A DNA stretch of 64,000 nucleotides from Lineus longissimus (taxonomy: Eukaryota > Nemertea > Pilidiophora > Heteronemertea > Lineidae): contig NC_088322.1 in the NCBI RefSeq assembly GCF_910592395.1, positions 2,912,001-2,976,000 of the forward strand, in the 5' to 3' direction. Below, piece by piece: positions 1 to 9,805 of this stretch (position 1 is the stretch's first letter; the number at the start of each line of letters is the position of its first letter). Under the pieces are notes generated by a model. It was not told the DNA's origin. It did not search any database and saw only the letters and a program-made list of their open reading frames with translations. The translations under genes and the position numbers were made by a program.

Positions 1-124
1 TTTTAACCCTCTATAAGTCCATTTCCCTATTCAAATGCTGGCTCCCGATTCAGCTACAAGCCACTTTAACCCTTTCTGACTCCATTTCATTCATTTGCAA
101 GTCTCTTTAACCCTTTCTGATTCG
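1..124. repeat. left piece of the ~168-bp tandem repeat
   Basis: The sequence beginning TTTTAACCCTCTATAAGTCC is the same, in the same orientation, as the units of the array at 18226-19215. Element 1 therefore appears to lie inside a single tandem array. The left flank stops at a CTGATTC motif, after which the inverted-duplicated element starts. Confidence 0.8.
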
Positions 125-433
125 AATAAGGAAACGAATGTACGACTATCTACGACAAAATCTAGAATCATGGGTGAAAAACTTCACCCTTCATCATTAT
201 TCATGTACATTTGTCAAGAATTCACTGTTTTAACCCACAAACACTACCAAAAACCCAACATGGAAAATTTCTGTTAACACTGGGGGGTCTTTGGTTTTTT
301 TAATTTTTTTTTAAAATTTTTTTTTTTCCCAAAAACTTACCAAACTTACCAAATACGTAAAATGGATAAAATGGATAAAATGGTTAAAACAACAGGGTTC
401 CCTATTACTTAATGATTTTTTAAATTCTAAATC

Positions 434-1447
434 ATGAGTGAAAGAATGTACAGTTATGTCTCTTTAGAGAAGTATTTCAGTCAAATTAACCAGGGAACAC
501 CTATGAAACAAAATGGTTACATTAGACCAAGGGTTGAATCGTTACCGAAAATCTCTGAAGAAGATCCGGTCAAAGAGCTCGATCTTACAGTAACACCTAT
601 GAACCAGGTAACACCTATGAAACAGTATGATACATTCACAGGAAGTGATGCTCAATTGTGCCATAACTGCAAACGATGGACACTTTTTGAATGCCAGAAA
701 AAACTGAATTTTGACAGACCGGCCAAGCAACTCTACAAATACTGCAGGAATTGCAATTCGACCACTTACAGTGATGACTTTAAGAATCCAGAAATCACTA
801 TTGAGAACAAAACACGTTACTTTGACCACGTCATCATAAACCTTGGCCAGACACGTCTGTCAGATTTAATGGTAAATGATTTGAAACATTTTGTTGAAAG
901 TAGGATTAAGGTTTACTTCTCAAGTCCAAGAAAATGGCTCTGTTCGGCCAGCTATGAAAAAACAGTCCTGAATGCCTTACGATTTGGTCTCGTTAAACTC
1001 ATACCCAATGATGTTTTACCTGGTCTAGAGTGTGACACTTATTTAGAAATTGAATTCATTAACAGAGCAATTGGTAAACCTCAGTTGACCAAAGACAATT
1101 TCACAGATCTAAGAATGGTTTTCTTGGCATTCCTCAAATACCTTCATTACAGGGGAGTTAAAATTACCACAAATTACAAGCTGTTTTTACACCAAGCATT
1201 TAAAGCATTGAAAATTGATTATGTAGTATTGAAACCGAATCCAACTGATAAGGCCCGACTGGATGATTTGAACTCTCTATGGTCTGGTTTCTTAGGAAGT
1301 ATTTTCTTCAAAAATTACAGGCTTGAATATGAAAATGAACAAGCAATCGATAAACAAAGTGAAATTTTATTGAAGGCATTAGAGGTGCAAGATATCAGTA
1401 AATGTTACCCTTTACCATGTAGTCTAGACCTTGCAAGATCTAGTTAA
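434..1447 (+). CDS. conserved Polinton protein with a four-cysteine zinc cluster (unknown function)
   Basis: Intact 337-residue frame. Residues ~75-110 hold two CxxC pairs (CHNC and CRNC) that look like a small treble-clef or zinc-ribbon fold. The rest is a predicted globular domain ending in a conserved stretch with IEFINRAIGKPQLT, which recurs in the broken homologue of element 2 (56551-57628). The N-terminus has near-tandem TPMKQ/TPMNQ repeats, a micro-duplication. It is the outermost gene of the arm, on the same strand as the next two genes and 52 bp upstream of the Q/N-rich gene. The start is supported by conservation in the other arm and the TAAATC just upstream. I do not recognise a function; zinc-dependent nucleic-acid binding is only a guess. 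Confidence 0.75.
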   Translation: MSERMYSYVSLEKYFSQINQGTPMKQNGYIRPRVESLPKISEEDPVKELDLTVTPMNQVTPMKQYDTFTGSDAQLCHNCKRWTLFECQKKLNFDRPAKQLYKYCRNCNSTTYSDDFKNPEITIENKTRYFDHVIINLGQTRLSDLMVNDLKHFVESRIKVYFSSPRKWLCSASYEKTVLNALRFGLVKLIPNDVLPGLECDTYLEIEFINRAIGKPQLTKDNFTDLRMVFLAFLKYLHYRGVKITTNYKLFLHQAFKALKIDYVVLKPNPTDKARLDDLNSLWSGFLGSIFFKNYRLEYENEQAIDKQSEILLKALEVQDISKCYPLPCSLDLARSS

Positions 1448-1499
1448 CCTCTTTCTGGTAAGTAGGACTTTTCCTGTAAAGGATTTTCCGTTCAAATAA

Positions 1500-2327
1500 A
1501 TGAATAATCAGACATCAACGATAATTGAACAGCAAATGAAACAAATCGGAGTAATCCCAGTTAATTCTAGTTCAAATCCAGCTAATCCCATTTCAACTAA
1601 TTACCAACAGAATGCAGCTAACTTTCAACAGAACACTGCTAATTACCAACAGAATTACACAACAAAGCAACAAGCTTCTAACAAGGCGTTAACTAGTTCA
1701 AATTTAGTCAGTTCTAGTCAAGGCCTAGTTAACCCTAGTTGCCAACAAAGCTCGACTAGCTCTCAACAAAATTTAACTGAAAATGGCCTTAAAGCTAATT
1801 TAACTGAAACTGGCCTTAAAGCTAAACAAGACCTCGAAGTTCTGGTGGCAACAGGTAAAAGCAAGGATTTCTTAAATAAACAGTTTACATTTAATGACTT
1901 AGACGCAATGAATGAGAAGGAAGTATTGAAACACCATAGAATCTACCAGACAAAGATGGCTGCCAGACTTAACGATTCATTGGGTAAGACAGTCTTAAAA
2001 ACTTACACTAAATTAACAAAGTTTTTCTTGCCTGTTGATGACGAAGACCAGCTGTACGAAGACCTAAGAAATGATTACATTGTTACCAATGAGTTGGACA
2101 GATGGTTAGGATGGTTGAGTTTGAGAATGGGTGCACTAACTGCTCTTGCCTCATCAACACTGATCACTTTAGGACATTGTCAAGAAACAAAATCTGCAAA
2201 TGAATCGATTGGTGCCACCAATGAAAATTTCATAAGATTAAATGAGAGTGGAACCGAACATGGAAGTGGATCAGGACCAAGTTCAGAGAGCAGAGACCGA
2301 GAGCATAGCTCGAGTGACAGACAGTGA
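1500..2327 (+). CDS. Q/N-rich protein of unknown function, Polinton-associated
   Basis: The first ~110 residues are low-complexity, rich in Gln and Asn with repeated YQQN/FQQN units. A conserved domain follows (~residues 115-235) with LKHHRIYQTKMAARLNDS, then a hydrophobic stretch around GALTALASSTLITLGH that could be a membrane helix. The homologue in element 2 (56527-55673) keeps this order. The last ~28 codons overlap the next gene in another frame and hold copies of the paired-hairpin repeat described in the findings. The start codon lies in AAATAAATG, matching the TAAATG start context of many genes in these elements. A virion or scaffold role is conceivable but unproven. Confidence 0.7.
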   Translation: MNNQTSTIIEQQMKQIGVIPVNSSSNPANPISTNYQQNAANFQQNTANYQQNYTTKQQASNKALTSSNLVSSSQGLVNPSCQQSSTSSQQNLTENGLKANLTETGLKAKQDLEVLVATGKSKDFLNKQFTFNDLDAMNEKEVLKHHRIYQTKMAARLNDSLGKTVLKTYTKLTKFFLPVDDEDQLYEDLRNDYIVTNELDRWLGWLSLRMGALTALASSTLITLGHCQETKSANESIGATNENFIRLNESGTEHGSGSGPSSESRDREHSSSDRQ

Positions 2328-2861
2328 AAAGCCCATTAAGAGAGAAAGATCAGAAAAACAAATTGCATGGTCTCGAGAATTAGGTAAAAGATCTCAGGAA
2401 TTCAAGAAGTCAAAAAAGGAGAGGTTTACTGGGAAAGATGATGAACCCAGGAAAGAAGATGAACCCAGGAAAGACGATGAACCCGAACAAAGTTTAACTC
2501 AACCAGAGCCTGAGGTTACCACAAATACTGGAAGTAAAAAAAGGAGAGGTTTACTGGGAAAGATGATGAACCCAGGAAAGAAGATGAACCCAGGAAAGAC
2601 GATGAACCCGAACAAAGTTTAACTCAACCAGAGCCTGAGGTTACCACAAATACTGGAAGTTCCAGGAGTACAACACTGTATGTCATTTTAGCTGCATTTG
2701 GTTTTGCAGTCATCATTTACTGCTATCCTAAGATTAAAACTAGCAAGAAAGTACGAGTAGGTAGTAAACCAGAAGGTAGTAAACCAGAAGGTAGTAAACC
2801 AGAACGGAAAGATAACTGTTACACAACTCCTAAAACATGTAATCTTAGTTTAATGGAGTAG
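2242..2861 (+). pseudogene. single-TM basic protein, frameshifted by a 125-bp tandem duplication
   Basis: The frame begins inside the end of the Q/N-rich gene and runs to 2622. Its N-terminal domain contains RSEKQIAWSRELGKR, matching RSEKQLAWSRELGRR in the element 2 homologue (55624-55166). A 125-bp segment (about 2413-2537) is tandemly duplicated at about 2538-2662. Since 125 is not a multiple of three, the second copy is read in a wrong frame and stops early. In the correct frame the second copy continues into one TM helix (TTLYVILAAFGFAVIIYCY), a thrice-repeated GSKPE unit and a conserved terminal LSLME before TAG. The product would be a charged protein with one TM segment. The same duplication is in the right arm, so it predates the arm duplication. 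Confidence 0.7.
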
Positions 2862-2887
2862 AATTTATTCAAGTGATACAGCAAGAA

Positions 2888-3625
2888 TTACTCAAATACA
2901 CTATTCTTAGTTTCAAGTGAAAAATTTAAAGTAACTGAGCTACCTCTGAAATTAACTATTTTACCATTCTCATCAGTGATTTCAAAGTTGACATGATTTG
3001 TACATTTTTTGTTCACTATTTTCTCACAATTGAGTTCATATCTCTGGTATTGTATCTGATCACCATCTTTAACAGGAACGATACATAAAATGTCAGAAGG
3101 TTTATTGTTGTAGAGGGTCTTAGCTTTGTCAACCAAATTCGATCTTAAAAATAGTTCTTTTCTGTAAAAGTTAAGTGGCTTGGTGGAGTAGTATTTTCCT
3201 TTCTTGGCGAATTTAGTTTGTTTAAAACCAAAAAATGTGTTTACTATTGTAAAATATTCATCACCGAGATAGTAATCTTTCAGCATAAACAACTTGTCCT
3301 CAGTAAGTTCAATGATAAGGTAATTGTTATTGTCACAGCTGATGTTAACATGTCCTGCAAGATTTTTGATACGCTCATTGATAAAGGAGCAAAGTTCGGA
3401 CAAACTGAAATGACCATCAAAAGGGACATACAAAGAATTGGATTGTTGTCTTGAGTCATTTTCCATTTTTAACAATTCTGTAATACCCGGAACGTTATCA
3501 CCAGTCCACCATGAATTGTAAAAAGTTATCGATTTCAAAGTGATCGATTTTATGTTCAATGGGTCTGTTAAGTTAAGCTCAAATATGGCTTCATCGCATT
3601 CATTATCAAAAATTATGAAGTCCAT
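2888..3625 (-). CDS. penton-like minor capsid protein (second paralogue)
   Basis: Intact 245-residue frame. The N-terminus has the ITLKSITFYNSWW signature, the middle a FDGHFSLSELCSFIN segment, and the C-terminus ITDENGKIVNFRG. The latter two resemble ITLPDGLYDLQSFSKVF and LTDEKGDIIDLNG in the penton-like gene of element 2 (45743-46510), which suggests the two minor-capsid genes are paralogues. Polinton penton-like proteins form jelly-roll vertices of icosahedral capsids; the role here is inferred from that family. The gene starts after TTAATTAAATAGAAATG, the same leader as its element 2 homologue. It lies just downstream of the polymerase, on the same strand, and converges with the TM-protein gene. 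Confidence 0.65.
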   Translation of the reverse strand: MDFIIFDNECDEAIFELNLTDPLNIKSITLKSITFYNSWWTGDNVPGITELLKMENDSRQQSNSLYVPFDGHFSLSELCSFINERIKNLAGHVNISCDNNNYLIIELTEDKLFMLKDYYLGDEYFTIVNTFFGFKQTKFAKKGKYYSTKPLNFYRKELFLRSNLVDKAKTLYNNKPSDILCIVPVKDGDQIQYQRYELNCEKIVNKKCTNHVNFEITDENGKIVNFRGSSVTLNFSLETKNSVFE

Positions 3626-3956
3626 TTCTATTTAATTAAAATGATTTAATTAAAGTGATTTAATTAGTTAAACATTCATTAAATCACTGTAATGAATGTA
3701 TTTTTCATAGTAAATACCGAAAGGCAATGTAGAGATGCCATCCTCTAAGATGAAACGCTTATCATCGAAAGGACTTAAGCTTTTCTTATCAATCTCTTCC
3801 AGATACATTTGATGCTTTTCTGACCTCAGATGACGCATTTTGTGATTAAAAGTCTTAGTGTTTTCAAGACAATCAACGTAGTCAACAAATGTAATAGACT
3901 TATTCACTACATTCTTAGCGATTCCCTTCAATTTCTTTGTTTCTGAATTTTTAGTC

Positions 3957-3981
3957 GAGCCTTGCTCTCCAGACATAGTCT
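3957..3981 (-). repeat. paired-hairpin nano-repeat in polB, left arm
   Basis: Two 11-nt hairpins (GAGC-CTT-GCTC and AGAC-ATA-GTCT on the plus strand) separated by 3 nt. The encoded peptide MSGEQGST is absent from the element 2 polymerase at the equivalent place. The mirror copy is at 9450-9474. Confidence 0.6.
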
Positions 3982-5800
3982 TGGTTCTGTATGCATACAT
4001 CTTACACCTCAAGGCAATAAATTCTATCATTTCGTCTCCTCCCAGCTCATCCTTAAAGTGGCCTGGAACTTTCTTCTTGCTAGTGTCGTAAAGAGGATTA
4101 TCCTTTGGGTAATTACTGAAGTCGAAGTGATCCTTTAACCCTTTGAGGTCTGCTGTTAAATCGTCTGTTTTGATCTTTAAAACGAAAGAATCCGTGTCCA
4201 AATAAAGAAGTTCTAGGTTTTTCTCACCAAAGTGAGGTTGAAGTATGTTGTAGTAGAATTCATACATCAGCAGCTTGGACAACTCCAGTACTGCAGCTCC
4301 TATGTAGATTGGCTTGTTAAACCTTATTGATGTTTTCCTCATGCAAATTGCCGCGCTACTTTCGTCAAAGATGTTAATCGATGAAAACCTTGGACTTGCC
4401 ATGAAGTTCTTGGCACTTTCCCTATCTGTCACCAGTTCAATTTCTACCCTGTTCCTTACGTTTTCACATGTCTTTCCATAGAAAGCATTGTTCATTAATT
4501 TGAAGTAATCTTTCTCGAAATCAGTAGTAGAAGCCATCCTCTTTTTAGTGTTGAAGTCGATGTATGATTTCAACCACTTTGATTGTTTGAAACTGATGAA
4601 AGAATGGACCTTTTCAGTATCATTCCTTGCTTTAAGTAAAACTGTAAAAGTCTGTAATGCACGATGCAGTTGGTCTTGTCCTTCTGTGTGAGGATCAATT
4701 TTTCTACCTTTGACCTCTTCTCGTCACCAAGTAACTCTTTCTGGTAAGGACTTAATTCGTCGTCGTCTATGAAAAGCGATTCTGGACAGAATGGAAAGTT
4801 CTTTGACTTGAACTTGATTTCCTCTGGATAACCTAAATCTACTTCGAAAAGATATCCTACTTCACTGTCTTTAGGAATTGACATGATATCCTGATAAGTT
4901 ATGTTTGCTTTGATCATGGTATCGTCAAACATTTGAAAACTGCCATAGGGCTGACTTTCCATCATTGCCCAGCCATAGAGATTATTTGCGTCTATGTAGA
5001 GTAGTTTATGGTGTTCATCTGCCTTGACATGTCTTGTTCCCATCACACCTGAAATTCCACCTCTTATTGCCTTTTCAAAAGTAAGTAGGATATCGGTATC
5101 GGTAAGAAGTTCGAGGTTTATGTCTGTGTGTTTCAATCCGGCTAACCAGGTCAAGCCAGGTGCTGAATAGCAGTGACAAGGATCGATCTGGAAATTGTTT
5201 AAATTAACGTCCCTGAATTTCTCGAATAAATCAGCTAACAAAAGAACATCTATTTTGAGGTACAGGTCGATGAACTCTCCATGATTTCTGATATTGAAAT
5301 GATCCCATATGTCTTTGGATTTTAGGTAAACTTAATCATCCGCCATTTCATTCTTCAATTCATCAAAGAACATAGACTTCTCTAAGTGAGTAACACTGTA
5401 ACTTTCATGTGATGGGTAAAATGAATAAGGCACTGATCCTTTCTTCCTCAATAGTTTAAAATCGTCAGGATTTGGATAAGACTGTCTTGTTATCTTAAAG
5501 TCATCATCTTCCATAGATTTGGTGATGTTGTCCAATCCAGAGTGTAAGAATCTGTAAGAGTCTAAAAATTTAAAACAACCTTACTCAAATGAAATGTACT
5601 CTTCTGCGTTTTTAGCAAGAAACTTCAGTTTCTTTTGTGACCTAGACATCAATTCTCTGATGAAGAGGTGAGCATCGTAATTACTGAGTTTGTGAAAAAA
5701 CACTGGAACAAACATGGCTTTCTTCTCGTTCAAGTTGCAAGCTTTATGAGCAGCACCTCTGTATTCTCCATTGTAGTGATTGTGATCTTGAACTCTGTCA

Positions 5801-5952
5801 TCATTTAAATCATTTAAATCACCTAAATCACCTAAATCATTTAAATCACCTAAATCACCTAAATCATTTAAATCACCTAAATCACCTAAATCATTTAAAT
5901 CACCTAAATCACCTAAATCATTTAAATCACCTAAATCACCTAAATCACCTAA
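5801..5952. repeat. 27-bp coding microsatellite inside polB
   Basis: Near-perfect 9-bp steps (TAAATCACC/TAAATCATT on the plus strand) grouped in 27-bp units encode repeated LGDLGDLND. They lie between the CxxC and DHNH halves of the polymerase treble-clef domain. Element 2 has only a few residues there, so this is a private expansion that keeps the frame. Confidence 0.85.
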
Positions 5953-7588
5953 CAATTCATTGCAGTAGTAACAGTTTGTTTCTTGTGAGTATCTCACCAA
6001 ATCTTCGTCTGTCATGGTGAGAGGAATGTTGTATTTCAGTAGAGTTGAGAATGTCTCTTCCATTCTGAGTAACCAGTTACAGAAAACGTCAACTACATCA
6101 GCACCTCTGTGACAGAGATACCCACTGGGGTAGATTTGTGAGTAGTCAGAGTGAACGTAAACTCCAACTGCTGACGCAATCTGTTTGAATAGTTTTTTAG
6201 TGGTATCTGTCTGAGTTGTATTATCATTGACTGTTGTGCTTATCGCTTCGAAATCAGCATAGATTACAAAGGGAACTCTGTTCTTGAATGAGTGCTTTTC
6301 AAACTTAAGTTGTGACCATTTACTATTCGGTTGAGGCAGACTGATCTTACAGTAATCGTGTTTTCCACATTTCAATTTATGTCTTTCTAGTGTAGATTTC
6401 TTGTAAAAGTAATTCATGCATCTCCTACAAATGAATACACTATTCCTGTCAGTCTTGAAGAATAGATTTATGTCTCTTATGTACATGAAATGATCCTTGA
6501 AATACAACAGATCGACAACATCATCATCATCGTGGTTCTTAGAGAGGTAGAGTGGTTCCAGCTTTGCGGCATAAATGCTTTTAGCCCATTCGTTCTCTAC
6601 TTTGAACACATTAATCTTGATACCATTGTCTTGTTCGATCTTAGGGATATCCTTTTGAACGCAAACAGGAAATGATTTGATCTTAATCTCATTTTCATAC
6701 ATCTTGTAGGGGTTAATTTCTGCTGCATTAAAACCTTTTTGCCTCTCACACGAAATGCTGTCATGGTATTTGGCAGCCAAAAGACTCCATAGAAAACATT
6801 TCTCATCATTTGATTTAACATTAATGACAGCTTTAGTTCTGAATGGTAAACTAGTGTAGTGACCGCCTTTACATTTCTTGTAGGAACATATCGTGAGATC
6901 GCACGACTTGATTTCATTTAAACTCAGGCCACTTCCTTCGAAGTATCGTTCCTCAATCGCATCCTTTATGTAGTTCAATTGACTGTTTAGGGCATTAATT
7001 GCCTGGTTTCTTGAAATTATGCTTTCCATTGGAGATTGAATAGGATAGATAGCCTTTTCGCCAGACCTGCCAAATTCAGCTTTAACTGAAATACTTATTT
7101 TATGATGGTAATCAGTTAGCTTGAAGAGAATTTCTTCCAGTTTACCTCTGTACTCGAAAACGTGTTTTGCCTGTTTGCTAATTTTTAAACGAATGGTAAC
7201 AACTGGTTTACCAAATTCTTTTACCACTTCGATATCCTTCACATTCTTTATGCTCTCCAATTCCTTAGCCTCGAATCGGACTTTATCCTGTAGTTCAAGT
7301 TTCTTGGTATCTTGGAGTAGAATAGGGTTAGGTAAACACAGTGAACGAGAACTCGAGTCTGACTGGCTTGTTAACTCCATTTGATGGCCTTCCATTCTTT
7401 GGTGCCCTTCCATTCTTTGGTGCTCTTCCATTCTTTGATGCCCTTTGGTTTTTCTTATGTGCTGAAAGATTGCTGTATGATATCTCCTTGTTACATGTTG
7501 AACAATGTATTTTCTCATTTTTATCAACCATTTCTATTTAGGATAACAAAAATTATTAAATTACATTTTCAGACATTTTCAGACATTT

Positions 7589-8385
7589 TCAGACACTTTC
7601 AACATACATCGGGGGTGCTGATGGCGATAACGGTGGTACCAGTAATGGTGACACTAGTAAATCAGTGGTTGGTAATGGTACCGATAATGGTTGAGGGTAA
7701 TAGTGATAATGGTGATTAATCATTGGTGACACCATTACTGTGACTTCAGTTTCGCTATCATCTCTGTTTGTGCCAGTTTTTTTCCTTCTTCTAAAAAAGT
7801 CTTCTTTAAAGATTCCACATCAACAGCTGAACTTGCCTCCCTCTGTTTTTTTCTGATGGCATTTTTCATGGCAATGTATTTTTCCTTTTCTTTGAGAATC
7901 AAGGTAAACTCATCTGTTGAAATGTGTGAATCACTCATGGCCTTACTTACCAGATCATTGATGGAGTTAAGTTTTGAAATTGCCAACATTCCAATCTTCT
8001 CATGTTTTTCAATTTTCTTCAGGATATCTTTTTTCTTCCAACTTAGGGCTGAGGAGATAATGGCGCTACCAATGGTCACTCCACCAAGTGCAAAACCTAT
8101 TGGTGCTGTGATGACACCAGCCAGTGCAGACCCACCAACTGAGCCAGCCGCAACGCTTACAAAATTAAGATTATGACTAATGCCAGTAATTACGCTAAAT
8201 GCTTTTTTGTACTTTGAAAATATCTTTCTTCTCAATTCAATCTCGCTTTCTAAGAAACTCTTAACCTCACATATTTGTTGTAGTCTGAAAGCCTGAGGGT
8301 TACTTTCTGTAAGCTTTTCAGACCTTTCATAGTTTAAATGACTTTCAGAGTTTAAATGAATTTCAGAGCTTAAATTACTTAAATC
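7589..8385 (-). pseudogene. glycine-rich membrane protein, 5'-truncated, with -1 frame PSAP tail
   Basis: Homologue of the element 2 gene at 49599. The zero frame ends with TAA at 7735-7737. It has an amphipathic N-terminal helix, a long Gly/Ala-rich hydrophobic hairpin (~residues 75-115, AGSVGGSALAGVITAPIG) and a Lys-rich C-terminal helix. The true start is lost: at 8386 the sequence joins inverted polymerase DNA, and the frame has no ATG upstream. At 7777-7783 (minus strand) lies A-AAA-AAA. Reading on in the -1 frame from there stays open to TGA at 7589-7591 and encodes a His/Tyr then Pro-rich tail ending PSAPPMY plus four residues. Element 2 has the equivalent slippery run and tail. The region 7589-7734 would otherwise be unexplained intergenic DNA. 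Confidence 0.65.
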
Positions 8386-8387
8386 TG

Positions 8388-9763
8388 ATGGGAACAAGAC
8401 ATGTCAAGGCAGATGAACACCATAAACTACTCTACATAGACGCAAATAATCTCTATGGCTGGGCAATGATGGAAAGTCAGCCTTATGGCAGTTTTCAAAT
8501 GTTTGACGATACCATGATCAAAGCAAACATAACTTATCAGGATATCATGTCAATTCCTAAAGACAGTGAAGTAGGATATCTTTTCGAAGTAGATTTAGGT
8601 TATCCAGAGGAAATCAAGTTCAAGTCAAAGAACTTTCCATTCTGTCCAGAATCGCTTTTCATAGACGACGACGAATTAAGTCCTTACCAGAAAGAGTTAC
8701 TTGGTGACGAGAAGAGGTCAAAGGTAGAAAAATTGATCCTCACACAGAAGGACAAGACCAACTGCATCGTGCATTACAGACTTTTACAGTTTTACTTAAA
8801 GCAAGGAATGATACTGAAAAGGTCCATTCTTTCATCAGTTTCAAACAATCAAAGTGGTTGAAATCATACATCGACTTCAACACTAAAAAGAGGATGGCTT
8901 CTACTACTGATTTCGAGAAAGATTACTTCAAATTAATGAACAATGCTTTCTATGGAAAGACATGTGAAAACGTAAGGAACAGGGTAGAAATTGAACTGGT
9001 GACAGATAGGGAAAGTGCCAAGAACTTCATGGCAAGTCCAAGGTTTTCATCGATTAACATCTTTGACGAAAGTAGCGCGGCAATTTGCATGAGGAAAACA
9101 TCAATAAGGTTTAACAAGCCAATCTACATAGGAGCTGCAGTACTGGAGTTGTCCAAGCTGCTGATGTATGAATTCTACTACAACATACTTCAACCTCACT
9201 TTGGTGAGAAAAACCTAGAACTTCTTTATTTGGACACGGATTCTTTCGTTTTAAAGATCAAAACAGACGATTTAACAGCAGACCTCAAAGGGTTAAAGGA
9301 TCACTTCGACTTCAGTAATTACCCAAAGGATAATCCTCTTTACGACACTAGCAAGAAGAAAGTTCCAGGCCACTTTAAGGATGAGCTGGGAGGAGACGAA
9401 ATGATAGAATTTATTGCCTTGAGGTGTAAGATGTATGCATACAGAACCAAGACTATGTCTGGAGAGCAAGGCTCGACTAAAAATTCAGAAACAAAGAAAT
9501 TGAAGGGAATCGCTAAGAATGTAGTGAATAAGTCTATTACATTTGTTGACTACGTTGATTGTCTTGAAAACACTAAGACTTTTAATCACAAAATGCGTCA
9601 TCTGAGGTCAGAAAAGCATCAAATGTATCTGGAAGAGATTGATAAGAAAAGCTTAAGTCCTTTTGATGATAAGCGTTTCATCTTAGAGGATGGCATCTCT
9701 ACATTGCCTTTCGGTATTTACTATGAAAAATACATTGATTACAGTGATTTAATGAATGTTTAA
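8388..9763 (+). pseudogene. polB: duplicated C-terminal half of DNA polymerase B (right arm)
   Basis: Mirror copy of 5043-3668. It begins abruptly at MGTRHVKADEH, just before motif A, and carries motifs A, B and C. It has the same 1-bp deletion (about 8820-8823, where the frame changes) as the left-arm copy, so this frameshift predates the duplication. With no exonuclease domain and no promoter-like start it cannot give a working polymerase. The C-terminus differs from the left arm by one visible residue (KYIDYSDL versus KYIHYSDL). Confidence 0.9.
9450..9474 (+). repeat. paired-hairpin nano-repeat in polB, right arm
   Basis: AGAC-TAT-GTCT, spacer GGA, GAGC-AAG-GCTC. Mirror of 3957-3981. Confidence 0.6.
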
Positions 9764-9805
9764 CTAATTAAATCACTTTAATTAAATCATTTTAATTAAA
9801 TAGAA

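Larger units (their letters stand above)
125..5045. repeat. left arm of the large inverted repeat
   Basis: Matches 18225-8386 in reverse complement. The inner breakpoint falls in polymerase B at a shared TGATGGGAAC (left reverse strand, right forward strand), where the right arm joins the truncated start of the membrane-protein gene. The outer breakpoint is at AATAAGGAAACG. Confidence 0.9.
3668..7531 (-). pseudogene. polB: protein-primed-type family B DNA polymerase, degraded
   Basis: Order from the N-terminus: a C2H2-like finger (CSTCNKEISYSNLSAH), a Met/Gln/His-rich micro-repeat containing a frameshift, a KCFLWSLLAAKY region, a second finger (CRRCMNYF), an exonuclease motif (VIYADFEAI), a CxxC...DHNH...CN treble clef, HKLSNYDAHLF, then polymerase motif A (LLYIDANNLYG), motif B (LMNNAFYGKT) and motif C (LLYLDTDSF). 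This is the architecture of large Polinton polymerases. Lesions: a frame change near 7440, in-frame TAA at 5581-5583 and 5332-5334, and a 1-bp deletion near 4610. A 9-residue Gly/Asp/Leu/Asn repeat expanded inside the treble clef (about 5801-5952). The gene is in the same orientation as penton-2, the opposite of element 2. The full span is about 1288 codons. Confidence 0.9.

Noticed and set aside
1-124. Telomeric repeat
   Set aside because: TTAACCCT words occur, but inside a complex 168-bp unit and not as a simple hexamer array.
7381-7719. Plus-strand frames over the polymerase N-terminus
   Set aside because: Shadows of the minus-strand polymerase repeats and the -1 tail of the membrane protein.
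8386-8397. TTG start for the membrane protein of element 1
   Set aside because: The frame merely crosses the inverted-repeat junction; the real start was lost.
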